From UBA1234 sp964400015 (GTDB taxonomy: Bacteria > Bacillota > Clostridia > TANB77 > UBA1234): a stretch of 64,000 nucleotides of DNA. The stretch lies in the NCBI GenBank assembly GCA_964400015.1, contig CAYNRR010000002.1:1-64000 (forward strand), in the 5' to 3' direction. Positions 18,754 through 27,825 of this stretch are shown piece after piece. The translations under genes were made by a program, and so were the position numbers. Position 1 is the first letter of the stretch. Every line of letters starts with the position of its first letter. The notes under the pieces were generated by a model. That model ran no database searches. It worked only from the letters and a program-made list of their open reading frames with translations, and was not told where the DNA came from.

Positions 18754-19086
18754 GAGTAAATCAGATAATCGCTGGTATTGAAGAAATACGAGAGGAAAGT
18801 CCGGGCTCCATAGAGCAGGGTGCCAGCTAACGGCTGGTGGAGGTAACTCTAAGGAAAGTGCAACAGAAATAAACCGCCGAAAGGTAAGGATGGAAAGGCA
18901 GGGTAAGAGCCTACCAGAGATATGGAGACATATCTGCTATGTAAACCCCACCTGGAGCAACACTGGAAAAAGAATATATAGGCTGCTCGTCTTTTCTTTT
19001 TCACAAAACGTGGCTTGAGGCATATGGCGACATATGTCCTAGATAAATGATTATCCAATACAGAACCCGGCTTACAGATTTGCTTC
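18754..19086 (+). ncRNA. rnpB: RNase P RNA
   Basis: Conserved blocks appear in order: GAGGAAAGTCCGGGCTCC, the ACAGAAA segment, the GGGTAAG segment and the 3' ACAGAACCCGGCTTACAG. Ends are set by P1 pairing of GAGTAAATC (18754-18762) with GATTTGCTTC (19077-19086). It is the catalytic subunit that matures tRNA 5' ends. A terminator follows. Confidence 0.96.
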
Positions 19087-19098
19087 ATATTTATACAT

Positions 19099-19136
19099 GA
19101 AAAAGATTTGCTAATATGCAAGTCTTTTTCTTTTTT
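19099..19136 (+). terminator. terminator of rnpB
   Basis: GAAAAAGATTTGC and GCAAGTCTTTTTC form a near-perfect stem with a 6-nt loop followed by a T-run. Confidence 0.85.
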
Positions 19137-19197
19137 GGCTATTTTTGTTACGAACATTTTAATATAAAAAGCATATCATATTATGAGGTGTGTGTTT

Positions 19198-19446
19198 ATG
19201 AATCGAGGAAATTCTTTTAATATAACTAATGTCGGATTGCAGACACAATGTAGTCGAAACAATCTTTTAAGTCAGTATATAGGCAGACGATGTACATGTG
19301 AATTCTTGATTGCATCTGAAGTGGTAAAGAAAACAGGATTATTGAATAGTGTAGGTATCGATTATATTGTACTTACATCTATCAATAATCCTGACGGGAA
19401 ACTTATATGTCCACTTAATGAATTGAAATTTATTAGACTTTATTGA
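19198..19446 (+). CDS. small conserved Clostridia protein of unknown function
   Basis: The 82-residue protein contains YIGRRCTCEFLIASEVV and a later VGIDYIVLTS segment, which I associate with a small uncharacterised family in Clostridia (from memory, not verified). GAGGTG at 19185-19190 supports ATG 19198. It is convergent with the pseudouridine synthase gene and overlaps its end by 7 bp. No membrane segment or catalytic motif is recognised. Confidence 0.6.
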   Translation: MNRGNSFNITNVGLQTQCSRNNLLSQYIGRRCTCEFLIASEVVKKTGLLNSVGIDYIVLTSINNPDGKLICPLNELKFIRLY

Positions 19447-20315
19447 AAGGACATTTCTATTACTTTTTGAATATCTTTTGGAATGGGTGCAACGATATGG
19501 ATATCTTTTTTAGATATTGGATGAATGAAAGATAATTTCCAAGCGTGTAAAGCTTGTCTATTTATTAAGGTGGTTTGAGAACCATATAAAGTATCGCCTA
19601 ATATCGAATTATTAGAATATGCAAAATGTACACGAATTTGGTGTGTACGTCCAGTTTCTAATTGTACTTGTACTAATGATAAAGATGTATTAGCAGCTTC
19701 TTTTAAGACTTTATAATGTGTGATTGCTACTTGTCCATTTTCATCAATCATGCGTTCCATTATGCTATTAGGCTTACGTGCAATAGGAAGATTTATAGTT
19801 CCTGATTTTTTAGCTAAAACTCCATTTAATATAGTTAAGTATTCTTTTTGCATACTTGCTGTCTCTTTAAGAAGTTCTTGAATATATTCATTTTTTGCAA
19901 ACATTACAACTCCAGAAGTATCTCTATCTAATCTATTCACAGGACGAATTTTCTTTTTGTTATTTAAATAATATTTAACTCCATTTGCTAAAGTACCGTT
20001 TAAATGATATGAAGAGGGGTGCACAACAATTCCAGCAGGCTTATTGATAGCTAATAGATATTCGTCTTCATAGAGAATGTCTAGTGGCATTTTTTCGGGT
20101 TCTATATAATCATCTTCTTCAAAGTCTATTTTTACAGTTATAAAATCTTTATCTTTTACTATATAGCTTGAAAAGACCGGAATGTCATTTACCAATATTT
20201 TTTCATTCATTTTTAGCTTAGTAAGTAAACGTGAGGAAATACTAAGTTTATTTTTTAATATATTGCTTACTTTTTGTCCCTCTTCATTACTCGAAATTAC
20301 ATATGTTAATATCAT
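19440..20315 (-). CDS. RluA/RluD-family pseudouridine synthase
   Basis: The 291-residue protein has an N-terminal S4-like RNA-binding domain (SISSRLLTKLKMNEKILVN) and a catalytic domain with the Asp motif PVNRLDRDTSGVVMFAKN and GRTHQIRVHFAY. It isomerises uridine in rRNA or tRNA. ATG 20315 is chosen because AAAGGTGATGAA precedes it. Which paralogue (RluD, RluC or YlyB type) cannot be told. Confidence 0.9.
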   Translation of the reverse strand: MILTYVISSNEEGQKVSNILKNKLSISSRLLTKLKMNEKILVNDIPVFSSYIVKDKDFITVKIDFEEDDYIEPEKMPLDILYEDEYLLAINKPAGIVVHPSSYHLNGTLANGVKYYLNNKKKIRPVNRLDRDTSGVVMFAKNEYIQELLKETASMQKEYLTILNGVLAKKSGTINLPIARKPNSIMERMIDENGQVAITHYKVLKEAANTSLSLVQVQLETGRTHQIRVHFAYSNNSILGDTLYGSQTTLINRQALHAWKLSFIHPISKKDIHIVAPIPKDIQKVIEMSFQ

Positions 20316-20437
20316 TTCATCACCTTTTAATAGAATAAATGTATAAGAAAAAAATGTCAATATTTATATTTACATAATATCGCAAACGTGATATAATTCA
20401 CTCGTCAAACTACTTAATTATATGGAGGTATAACTAT

Positions 20438-20866
20438 ATGTCTAATGTAAAGTCTTATTCTGCATATGCAGCATCTACTCGGTTGCCCGTTCTGATGGAC
20501 GGAATTACTTTTGCAGAGCTTTTGCTTTTGAACGTCTATGACAAAGATATGTTCGAAGCAACCATGAGCATGAATGTACGGTACTACGTGCCACGCTTCA
20601 GCTTTGAAACTGCAATGCAACGTATGTTGCCCGGTGAAAGAAATCTGATTCAAGATATTCTCGATCGCATTTCCCACAAGCATTACGAACTGTTCAATCC
20701 TGCCAATGATATTCCCATTGAAGATGAGGAATGTCGTTTCGTATCTGCTGCCATCGAGTTCCACAAGAACATGAAGAATATGACGATGCAAGTTTCTTCT
20801 GCAAGGATTTGGCAGATTTATCGCAAAGCTGTCATCCAAGCAACTCTTGATAATGATTTGCTTTAA
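20438..20866 (+). CDS. hypothetical protein with foreign-looking codon use
   Basis: The 142-residue soluble protein has no domain I recognise. GGAGG precedes ATG 20438. Codon use is visibly less AT-biased than the flanking genes (CTG, CGC, ACC, TTC frequent) and it carries two in-frame CGG codons read normally (STRLPV, NVRYYV). The 6178-6654 gene shares this style, suggesting acquired genes. It ends at a strong terminator. Confidence 0.6.
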   Translation: MSNVKSYSAYAASTRLPVLMDGITFAELLLLNVYDKDMFEATMSMNVRYYVPRFSFETAMQRMLPGERNLIQDILDRISHKHYELFNPANDIPIEDEECRFVSAAIEFHKNMKNMTMQVSSARIWQIYRKAVIQATLDNDLL

Positions 20867-20884
20867 AATCACATAATATTCGAA

Positions 20885-20919
20885 GGCTCCAGTGGTATAA
20901 AATCCACTGGAGTCTTTTA
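20885..20919 (+). terminator. terminator after the 20438-20866 gene
   Basis: GGCTCCAGTGG (20885-20895) pairs with CCACTGGAGTC (20904-20914) and is followed by TTTTAT. Confidence 0.85.
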
Positions 20920-20930
20920 TATGCAAACAC

Positions 20931-20959
20931 TTGAAAAATGCAAACTTTAAGTATATAAT
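20931..20959 (+). promoter_or_regulatory. promoter of pta-ackA
   Basis: TTGAAA at 20931-20936 and TATAAT at 20954-20959 are 17 nt apart, directly upstream of pta. Confidence 0.65.
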
Positions 20960-20994
20960 CATATCGAATTTATTTATAGAGGAGTTGTTTATTT

Positions 20995-21987
20995 ATGAGT
21001 TTTATCGATGAAGTTAAAGCTAAGGTTAAAGGCTCTATCAAAACTATTGTACTACCTGAAAGCACAGATATTAGAGTGCTAGAGGCAGCAAGAAAAATTA
21101 CAGATGAAGGTTTTGCAAAAGTAGTTTTGATTGGTAATAAAGAAGAACTTCAAAGAATAGCTGGAAATATAGATATATCAGATATAACAGTTGTAGATCC
21201 AGTAACTTCAGAAAAAACGGTTGAATATGTCAATGCGTTTTACGAACTTAGAAAAGCAAAAGGAATGACGATAGAAAAAGCAGAAGAAACAATGAAACAT
21301 CCTATTTATTACGGTACAATGATGGTTAAACAAGGAGAAGCTGATGGTTTAGTTGCTGGTAGCATATGTTCAACAGCAGATACATTAAGACCAGCACTTC
21401 AAATTTTAAAAACAGCACCAGGTGTTAAACTTGTTTCATCATTTTTTGTTATGAACGTACCTAATTCAGATTATGGCGAGAATGGTATGTTTCTATTTTC
21501 AGACTGTGGGCTTAATGTAAATCCAAATGAAGATGAACTTTCAGAAATTGCGATTTCATCAGCTAAAAGTTGGAAAACATTAACAGGGAAAGATGCAAAA
21601 GTGGCAATGCTTTCTTACTCTACACATGGAAGTGCACCATTAACAGACATGACATCTAAAGTTATAAATGCAACAAAACTTGTTAAAGAAAAAATGCCCG
21701 AGCTTTCAGTAGATGGTGAAATGCAACTAGACGCTTCAATAGTTCCATCAGTAGGAGCACAAAAAGCACCCAATAGTGAAGTTGCAGGAAATGCAAATGT
21801 ACTAATATTCCCAGATTTAAACGCTGGAAATATCGGATACAAGTTAGTTCAAAGACTAGCAAAAGCAGAAGCATACGGACCTGTTACTCAAGGTATAGCA
21901 AAACCTGTTAATGACTTGAGTAGAGGTTGCAGTAGTGAGGATATAGTTGGCGTCGTAGCTATTACAGCTATGCAAGCTATGGAATAA
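20995..21987 (+). CDS. pta: phosphate acetyltransferase
   Basis: The 330-residue short Pta converts acetyl-CoA and phosphate to acetyl phosphate. Typical blocks include VLPESTDIRVLEAA near the N-terminus, ADGLVAGSICSTADTLRPAL, and the C-terminal FPDLNAGNIGYKLVQRLAKA with NDLSRGCS. GAGGAG precedes the ATG. With ackA 40 bp downstream it forms the acetate/ATP fermentation pathway. Confidence 0.97.
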   Translation: MSFIDEVKAKVKGSIKTIVLPESTDIRVLEAARKITDEGFAKVVLIGNKEELQRIAGNIDISDITVVDPVTSEKTVEYVNAFYELRKAKGMTIEKAEETMKHPIYYGTMMVKQGEADGLVAGSICSTADTLRPALQILKTAPGVKLVSSFFVMNVPNSDYGENGMFLFSDCGLNVNPNEDELSEIAISSAKSWKTLTGKDAKVAMLSYSTHGSAPLTDMTSKVINATKLVKEKMPELSVDGEMQLDASIVPSVGAQKAPNSEVAGNANVLIFPDLNAGNIGYKLVQRLAKAEAYGPVTQGIAKPVNDLSRGCSSEDIVGVVAITAMQAME

Positions 21988-22027
21988 ATGTAATACTAAA
22001 AATTATAATAAGAAAGGAAGTAAAAAG

Positions 22028-23236
22028 ATGAAAATTTTAGTAGTTAACTGTGGTAGTTCTTCATTAAAATTCCAACTAATCAATATGGAAAATGAAGAAG
22101 TTTTAGCAAAAGGAAAATGCGATAGAATAGGAGCTGGGGCAGGAGATATCGGCAATCCATTTATCGAGTACAAAGCAAATGGAAATAAAGAAAGAGAAGA
22201 ATTACCTCTTCCAGATCATGTAGCTGCATTTAGAGCTGTAGTTAGATATTTAACAGATGAAAAAGTTGGTGTAGTAAAAGAATTAAGTGAAATTTCAGCT
22301 ATTGGACATAGAGTTGTTAATGCAGGTCCTTTCTTTAAAGAATCTACATTAGTAACTGATGAAGTATTGGAAAGATTTAAAACAAAATCAATTCCATATG
22401 CTCCACTTCATAATCCAGCAGCATTACAAGGTATAAATGCTTGTAACGAAACAATGCCTGGTATTCCACAAGTATTAGTATTTGATACAACATTCCATCA
22501 AACAATGCCAGAAAGAGCATATATGTATGGCGTACCATATGAATGGTATGAAAAATATGGTATCAGAAGATATGGTGCTCATGGTATGTCACATGATTTT
22601 GTTACAACAGAAGCTGCAAAATTATTAGGTAAAGATGTTAATGAACTAAACATGATTTCTTGTCATTTAGGAAATGGTTCAAGTATCACAGCAATTAAGA
22701 ATGGTAAATGTGTTGATACTTCAATGGGCTTCACACCACTTGAAGGTTTAGTAATGGGAACAAGATCAGGCGACTTAGATCCAGCTATTCTTGAATTTGT
22801 TATGGAAAGAGAAAACATGACTATTGATGAAATGCTAAATACATTAAACAAAAAATCTGGTTTACTTGCTTTATCTGGTAAAACAGGTGATGTAAGAGAT
22901 CTAAGACTTTTACGTGACCAAGGTGATGAACGTGCAGCAATGGCACTTCAAGTATTATCATATAGAGTAAGAAAATATATCGGTGCTTATATGGCTGTAC
23001 TTGGACATATTGATTGTATTACATTTGAAGGAGGAATTGGCGAACACAATCCTGACGTTGTAAAAGCTGCTATTGAAGGATTAGAAGAATTCGGAATTAA
23101 ATATGATGATTCACATATTGATGATGAAATGTATGAAGGCGTAATCAGCACAGAAGATTCAAAAGTAAAAATGTTTGTAATAGCAACAAATGAAGAAATT
23201 GTAATTGCAAGAGAAGCATTGAGATTAGTAAAATAG
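22028..23236 (+). CDS. ackA: acetate kinase
   Basis: The 402-residue ASKHA-fold kinase makes ATP and acetate from acetyl phosphate. The N-terminal VVNCGSSSLKFQL, HRVVNAG, HLGNGSSITAI, TRSGDLDPAI and GGIGEH signatures are all present. GAAAGGAAG precedes the ATG. It is co-transcribed with pta and closed by a terminator. Confidence 0.98.
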   Translation: MKILVVNCGSSSLKFQLINMENEEVLAKGKCDRIGAGAGDIGNPFIEYKANGNKEREELPLPDHVAAFRAVVRYLTDEKVGVVKELSEISAIGHRVVNAGPFFKESTLVTDEVLERFKTKSIPYAPLHNPAALQGINACNETMPGIPQVLVFDTTFHQTMPERAYMYGVPYEWYEKYGIRRYGAHGMSHDFVTTEAAKLLGKDVNELNMISCHLGNGSSITAIKNGKCVDTSMGFTPLEGLVMGTRSGDLDPAILEFVMERENMTIDEMLNTLNKKSGLLALSGKTGDVRDLRLLRDQGDERAAMALQVLSYRVRKYIGAYMAVLGHIDCITFEGGIGEHNPDVVKAAIEGLEEFGIKYDDSHIDDEMYEGVISTEDSKVKMFVIATNEEIVIAREALRLVK

Positions 23237-23249
23237 ATTAAAATAAAAG

Positions 23250-23281
23250 CCTCGTAACACCAAATGTTATGAGGTTTTTTG
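23250..23281 (+). terminator. terminator after ackA
   Basis: CCTCGTAACA (23250-23259) pairs with TGTTATGAGG (23265-23274) and is followed by a 6-T run. Confidence 0.88.
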
Positions 23282-23319
23282 TTAAAATATATTTCGTCTC
23301 AAATACATAGGAGATGTTT

Positions 23320-25242
23320 ATGAGAAAAAATAAAAAATTTGACTTGATGGAAGGAACTTTTTTAGGCAACGAAAGAGGTTTTGGATTTGTAAAGATAGAA
23401 GGAAGAGAAGATGATATTTTCATTCCACCTAAAAGTACAGCTTCAGCTATACATGGAGATATAGTACTGGTCAAAATTGTTGAAGAATGTATTGATGACA
23501 AAAGAGCCGAAGGCCGCGTGGTTGAAGTTGTAAAAAGAAATACAAAAACAATTATAGGCACATATCAAAAAAGTAATAAATTTGGTTTTGTTATACCTGA
23601 TGATAAGAAAATTTTTGTAGATATATATATTCCTAAAAAGTATACCAACAAAACTAAGAATAATGATAAAGTTATTGTAGAGATTACAAAATATCCAACT
23701 TATGCTGGAAACCCAGAAGGAAAAATTATTGAAAATTTAGGAAAGCTTAATGATTCAAAAGTTGATTTAATTTCTGTACTTAGAACATATGATTATAAAA
23801 AGGAATTTCCAAAGAATGTTCAAAAAGAAGCTAGTCAAATTCCACAGGTTGTACGAAATGTAAATGAAAGAGTTGATTTGAGAGATAAGGAAATTTTTAC
23901 GATTGATGGTGCTGATACGAAAGATATAGATGACGCAATATCTCTTGAAAAAATTGATGATAAGTATTTATTAGGCGTACATATCGCTGATGTTAGTTAT
24001 TATGTTCAAGCAGGATCATTATTAGATAAAGAAGCTGCTAAGAGAGGAACAAGTGTTTATTTACTTGATACAGTTATTCCAATGCTCCCTAAAGAGCTTT
24101 CAAATGGTATATGTAGTTTAAATGAGGTGGAAGACAGAAATACTTTATCCATAGATATTTTGCTTGATAAGGATGCTAACATTATAGAAAGCAAAGTATA
24201 TAAGGCTGTTATAAATTCTAAGAAGAAGATGACATATGACAATGTTTATAAAGTCATAGAACTTAATGAGGTACCTAACGGATATGAAAAACATGTTGAT
24301 ACGTTGCTTCTTATGAAAGAGCTTGCAGTAAAGCTCATTAAGAAAAGGAATGAAGAGGGGGCAATAGATTTTTCTATTCCTGAATCTAAGATTATATTAG
24401 ATGAAAATCAAAAAGCTATTGATGTTGTTCCACGTAATAATACTATTGCTAATAGGTTAATTGAACAGTTTATGGTTCTTGCAAACGAGTGTGTTGCCAA
24501 GACTTTTTGTAAGAAAAAAATACCTATAATTTATAGGGTACATGAAGCCCCTGAATTAGATAAGCTTCAAAGATTTAGAGTTTTCTTGAATAATTTGAAT
24601 TATATAAACGAATTACCGGAAGATATAAAACCTAAAGATATTCAAAGAATAGTAGAAAGTTCTAAAGGTGAAAAAGATGAAAAGGTAATTTCTTTAATGG
24701 CATTAAGAACTATGCAATTAGCAGTATATAGTAATCAAAATTTGGGGCATTTTGGATTAGCTTTGAAAGACTATTGTCATTTTACATCGCCGATAAGAAG
24801 ATATTCCGATTTATTTACTCATAGAGTTATATCAGAGTATCTTATTAACGGTAATATAAAAAGTTCAAAATTGACTAAATATACGCGTCTGGCGGCACAT
24901 TATGCTGAGACTTCTTCTGAAACAGAACAACGTGCTGAAGAGGCAGAGCAAGAAATAAACGATATTAAAAAGTGTGAGTATATGAAAGACCATATTGATG
25001 AAACATATACTGGATATATTTCAGGCGTAACTTCATTTGGAATCTTTGTGGAATTAGATAATACAGTTGAAGGATTGGTCCATGTTGAGAGAATGTCGGA
25101 TGATTATTACGAGTATGATGAAAATAATGTTACTTTAGTAGGACGTCTTTCTGGTAAGGTTTATAAATTAGGTGATAAAGTGACAATAAAAGTGGTATCA
25201 GCTGATAAATTAACTCAAAGAATAGACTTTGAATTAGTTTAA
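23320..25242 (+). CDS. rnr: ribonuclease R
   Basis: The 640-residue processive 3'-5' exoribonuclease has N-terminal cold-shock domains, the RNB catalytic domain with GADTKDIDDAISLEK (Asp cluster) and HFTSPIRRYSDL, and a C-terminal S1 domain (YTGYISGVTSFGIFVELDN). ATG 23320 is chosen over 23314 because GGAG lies 6 nt upstream. It degrades structured RNA and supports tmRNA quality control; smpB is not seen next to it. Confidence 0.95.
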   Translation: MRKNKKFDLMEGTFLGNERGFGFVKIEGREDDIFIPPKSTASAIHGDIVLVKIVEECIDDKRAEGRVVEVVKRNTKTIIGTYQKSNKFGFVIPDDKKIFVDIYIPKKYTNKTKNNDKVIVEITKYPTYAGNPEGKIIENLGKLNDSKVDLISVLRTYDYKKEFPKNVQKEASQIPQVVRNVNERVDLRDKEIFTIDGADTKDIDDAISLEKIDDKYLLGVHIADVSYYVQAGSLLDKEAAKRGTSVYLLDTVIPMLPKELSNGICSLNEVEDRNTLSIDILLDKDANIIESKVYKAVINSKKKMTYDNVYKVIELNEVPNGYEKHVDTLLLMKELAVKLIKKRNEEGAIDFSIPESKIILDENQKAIDVVPRNNTIANRLIEQFMVLANECVAKTFCKKKIPIIYRVHEAPELDKLQRFRVFLNNLNYINELPEDIKPKDIQRIVESSKGEKDEKVISLMALRTMQLAVYSNQNLGHFGLALKDYCHFTSPIRRYSDLFTHRVISEYLINGNIKSSKLTKYTRLAAHYAETSSETEQRAEEAEQEINDIKKCEYMKDHIDETYTGYISGVTSFGIFVELDNTVEGLVHVERMSDDYYEYDENNVTLVGRLSGKVYKLGDKVTIKVVSADKLTQRIDFELV

Positions 25243-25320
25243 TGGAACTTTTATCCGTTTGAAAATGTCTAATATATAAAATCTGTAGAACGAAAGTATT
25301 TAATAATAGGGGGAATTTTT

Positions 25321-26493
25321 ATGAAGAAAAGAAACGATTATGGAATGTTGCATATAGGAATTATACTTATTCCTATGGCTCTAGTTATTGCGTATATATG
25401 TATTACAAATGCAGGGATTGAATTATTAGATACGCGATATGATTCAGGTGATGCGTGGGAGCTTATTGAAAAAGTTCCTGATTATGTGGAAATTCCAAAT
25501 GTTAGTGGTAGTGAGTATGAGGTGGATATTATTAAAAATAATGGTAAAATGCAGAGCGTTCCTTCTTTGGAAGATGATATTGGAAATAATGCTGCATGGT
25601 GTGGTACTTTTAATCTTATTTGGAATGATTTAAGAGATGAGCTTGCAAAACAAGATATAGTTTTTGAAGTTCCAAGTTCTATTGTAGAAAACTTGAATAA
25701 GGGGACTTTTTCTGAAAAAGATATTTCGGATGAGAGCTATTATAAAACTTATGGTATTCCAACTTTGGAACTAAAAGCCACTATTGAAAAAGCAATTAAA
25801 GATAAATTCAATGAGAAGAGTGATATATTAGATGAATTTGAGTGGGGAAACCCAAAAAGCTATTTCTTATATGCAATGTTAAAGAAAGAATTTAAATTCC
25901 CTAAAGTTTTTACTAAATTAGGCACAGATACTTTTGGCAATGATTCTGAAGCTAAGTATTTTGGTATAAATTCTTCTACTGATGATAAAGTAAGAAAACA
26001 AGTTGAGGTATTATATTATAACTCGGAAAATGATTTCGCAGTAAAACTAAAGACATCACAAAATGACGAAGTTATCCTTTCTGTAGGAAATGATGAAAAT
26101 AATTTTTTAGATATTTATAACTCTATATTAAATAAAAATGAAAATTATACTGGTGCCAAATATTTTCAAGATAATGACTTACTAAAAGTTCCTTATATCA
26201 ATATTGATATAAAGCAAGAATTTGAAGAAGTTGAGGATCAACCATTCAAGTTTGCTAATGGAAGTGAGTATATAATTTCTAAAGCACTTCAAACAATTAA
26301 GTTTGAAGTAAATGAAGAGGGGGGAAAAATAAAAAGCGAAGCTGCTATGATGGTAACAGAAACAGCAATGATGACGGAAAATAAACCTAGATATTTTTAC
26401 GTAGATCAACCTTTTACAATATTCTTGATTGAAGAGGGAAGAGAATTACCTTATTTCGCAGCTAAAATATCTAATATAGAAAATATACAATAA
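25321..26493 (+). CDS. membrane-anchored serpin-like protein
   Basis: The 390-residue protein has an N-terminal anchor (residues ~12-31). Its C-terminal part resembles a serpin: hinge-like FEVNEEGGKIKSEAAMM, a reactive-loop stretch, then RYFYVDQPFTIFLIEEGREL, like the conserved F-x-x-D-x-P-F end of serpins. Overall length also fits, but the N-terminal half is divergent. If correct it would be an extracellular protease inhibitor. GGGGG precedes the ATG. Confidence 0.55.
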   Translation: MKKRNDYGMLHIGIILIPMALVIAYICITNAGIELLDTRYDSGDAWELIEKVPDYVEIPNVSGSEYEVDIIKNNGKMQSVPSLEDDIGNNAAWCGTFNLIWNDLRDELAKQDIVFEVPSSIVENLNKGTFSEKDISDESYYKTYGIPTLELKATIEKAIKDKFNEKSDILDEFEWGNPKSYFLYAMLKKEFKFPKVFTKLGTDTFGNDSEAKYFGINSSTDDKVRKQVEVLYYNSENDFAVKLKTSQNDEVILSVGNDENNFLDIYNSILNKNENYTGAKYFQDNDLLKVPYINIDIKQEFEEVEDQPFKFANGSEYIISKALQTIKFEVNEEGGKIKSEAAMMVTETAMMTENKPRYFYVDQPFTIFLIEEGRELPYFAAKISNIENIQ

Positions 26494-26573
26494 TAAAACA
26501 GTGAGGGATGCATTTGCTTGGTGCGTCCCTCATGTACGTTTTGTGAAACTTTAGTAAATTTAGCACTCATTGG

Positions 26574-26601
26574 TTGACTCTGCTAATCATAATGATATAA
26601 T
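26574..26601 (+). promoter_or_regulatory. promoter of the small alarmone synthetase gene
   Basis: TTGACT at 26574-26579 and TATAAT at 26596-26601 are 16 nt apart. The predicted start near 26608 lies downstream of the first in-frame TTG, which rules that codon out. Confidence 0.7.
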
Positions 26602-26635
26602 ACAAATAGAAATTAAAGATAAGGGAGGTGGTTTT

Positions 26636-27379
26636 ATAGATACTGGCGCGAGTAATACAGATATTATTAACTTAAATTATTTTAAAGACAATAAATCACA
26701 GATAAAACAGATTATGTTGATGTATGAATCTGCTCTAAAAGAAATGGAAACTAGAGTAAAAGTTTTAAATGATGAATTTCAAGTATTGCATAGATATAAT
26801 CCAATTGAACACATAAAAACTAGAATTAAAACTCCAGAAAGTATTTGTAAAAAACTAGCCAAAAAGGGCTACGAAGTAAACTGCAAGAATATAGTAGAAC
26901 AGCTAGATGATATTGCTGGAATTAGAATAATTTGTTCGTTTATTCCAGATATATATAATTTAGTTAGCATGATTGAAAATTCACCAGATATAAATGTTCT
27001 TTGTAAGAAAGATTATATAACGTCACCAAAAGAAAGTGGATATTCAAGTTACCATTTAATTGTTTTGGTTCCAGTTAATTTTTCTACAGGAATTGTTAAT
27101 GTAAAAGTTGAAATACAAATACGAACCATGGCTATGGACTTTTGGGCAAGCTTGGAGCATAAAATAAAATATAAATATTCTTCAGTAGTTCCAGATGAGA
27201 TTTCTGCTGAACTTAAAGAATGTTCTAAGATGATAAATGTTTTAGACAGAAAAATGTCGTTATTAGGTAATAACTTAATAGAGGAATTAGAACATGATCT
27301 TGCACAAAATAAAGATATTATAGATAATAGTACTATTCAAAAAAATTTGCTTTCTTCATCAGCTATTATAATGAATTAG
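26636..27379 (+). CDS. small alarmone synthetase (RelQ/YjbM type)
   Basis: A RelA/SpoT synthetase domain without hydrolase or TGS domains. HRYNPIEHIKTRIKTPESICKKL, DIAGIRI and VEIQIRTMAMDFWASLEHKIKYK match the pppGpp synthetase core and the SAS helix. The best ribosome site (AGGGAGGTGG, 26622-26631) is followed by an in-frame ATA at 26636; no ATG/GTG/TTG lies at the right distance. A start at ATG 26711-26725 would remove the conserved N-terminal helix. About 247 residues. Confidence 0.85.
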   Translation: MDTGASNTDIINLNYFKDNKSQIKQIMLMYESALKEMETRVKVLNDEFQVLHRYNPIEHIKTRIKTPESICKKLAKKGYEVNCKNIVEQLDDIAGIRIICSFIPDIYNLVSMIENSPDINVLCKKDYITSPKESGYSSYHLIVLVPVNFSTGIVNVKVEIQIRTMAMDFWASLEHKIKYKYSSVVPDEISAELKECSKMINVLDRKMSLLGNNLIEELEHDLAQNKDIIDNSTIQKNLLSSSAIIMN

Positions 27380-27437
27380 TATAAAAGTTAAAGTTGTCAA
27401 TTGCATATTGGCAACTTTTCTTTTTTTAAAAAAGATA

Positions 27438-27493
27438 TTGACAGAGAATGGATGTTCGTATATTATAATAAATGTAACGAGAACAGATGTTCT
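27438..27493 (+). promoter_or_regulatory. promoter with two LexA (SOS) boxes
   Basis: TTGACA (27438-27443) and TATTAT (27461-27466) are 17 nt apart. GAATGGATGTTC (27446-27457) sits inside the spacer, one mismatch from the Gram-positive LexA core GAAC-N4-GTTC. GAACAGATGTTC (27481-27492) is a perfect core just before the ribosome site. Both should bind LexA and silence the gene until DNA damage. Confidence 0.75.
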
Positions 27494-27509
27494 AAGGAGG
27501 TCTTTTTTA

Positions 27510-27784
27510 TGAAAATAGTTAATTTCCCTAAATTTATAATTGCGATATCAATATTTGCGTGTATCATTTCTTTTTTCACAAGTATGGCTACATCACATGT
27601 GTTTTCTGCTGAGCCAGTAGAATATGCCAATATAGTAGTTTCAAAAGGTGATACACTATGGAGCATTGCCTCAAATTTGAATGGAAATACCAAAGAAAAT
27701 ATATATGATATACAACAGAAAAATAACCTAAAAGGCTCTATTATTTATGAAGGGCAAGAAATAGTAGTACCAATAAAAAAATAA
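27510..27784 (+). CDS. YneA-like SOS cell-division inhibitor with LysM domain
   Basis: The 91-residue protein has one N-terminal membrane helix (IIAISIFACIISFFTSMA) and a C-terminal LysM domain (VVSKGDTLWSIASNL...IYEGQEIVVP). Size, topology and SOS control match YneA, which delays septation after DNA damage. AAGGAGG precedes ATG 27510. Unlike in Bacillus, no lexA is adjacent. A plain LysM wall-binding protein is the alternative. Confidence 0.75.
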
Positions 27785-27814
27785 CCATTATAAGTGATAA
27801 TGCTTATAATGGTT
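27783..27814. terminator. bidirectional terminator between yneA-like and xer genes
   Basis: AACCATTATAAG (27783-27794) pairs with CTTATAATGGTT (27803-27814). It is flanked by A/T runs and lies between convergent genes. Confidence 0.8.
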
Positions 27815-27825
27815 CTAAAATTATT

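Noticed and set aside
26503..26531. Hairpin GAGGGATGC...GTGCGTCCCTC after the serpin-like gene, similar in flavour to the palindromic repeats.
   Set aside because: It lacks the shared core and a T-run; it may be a weak terminator but not a member of the repeat family.
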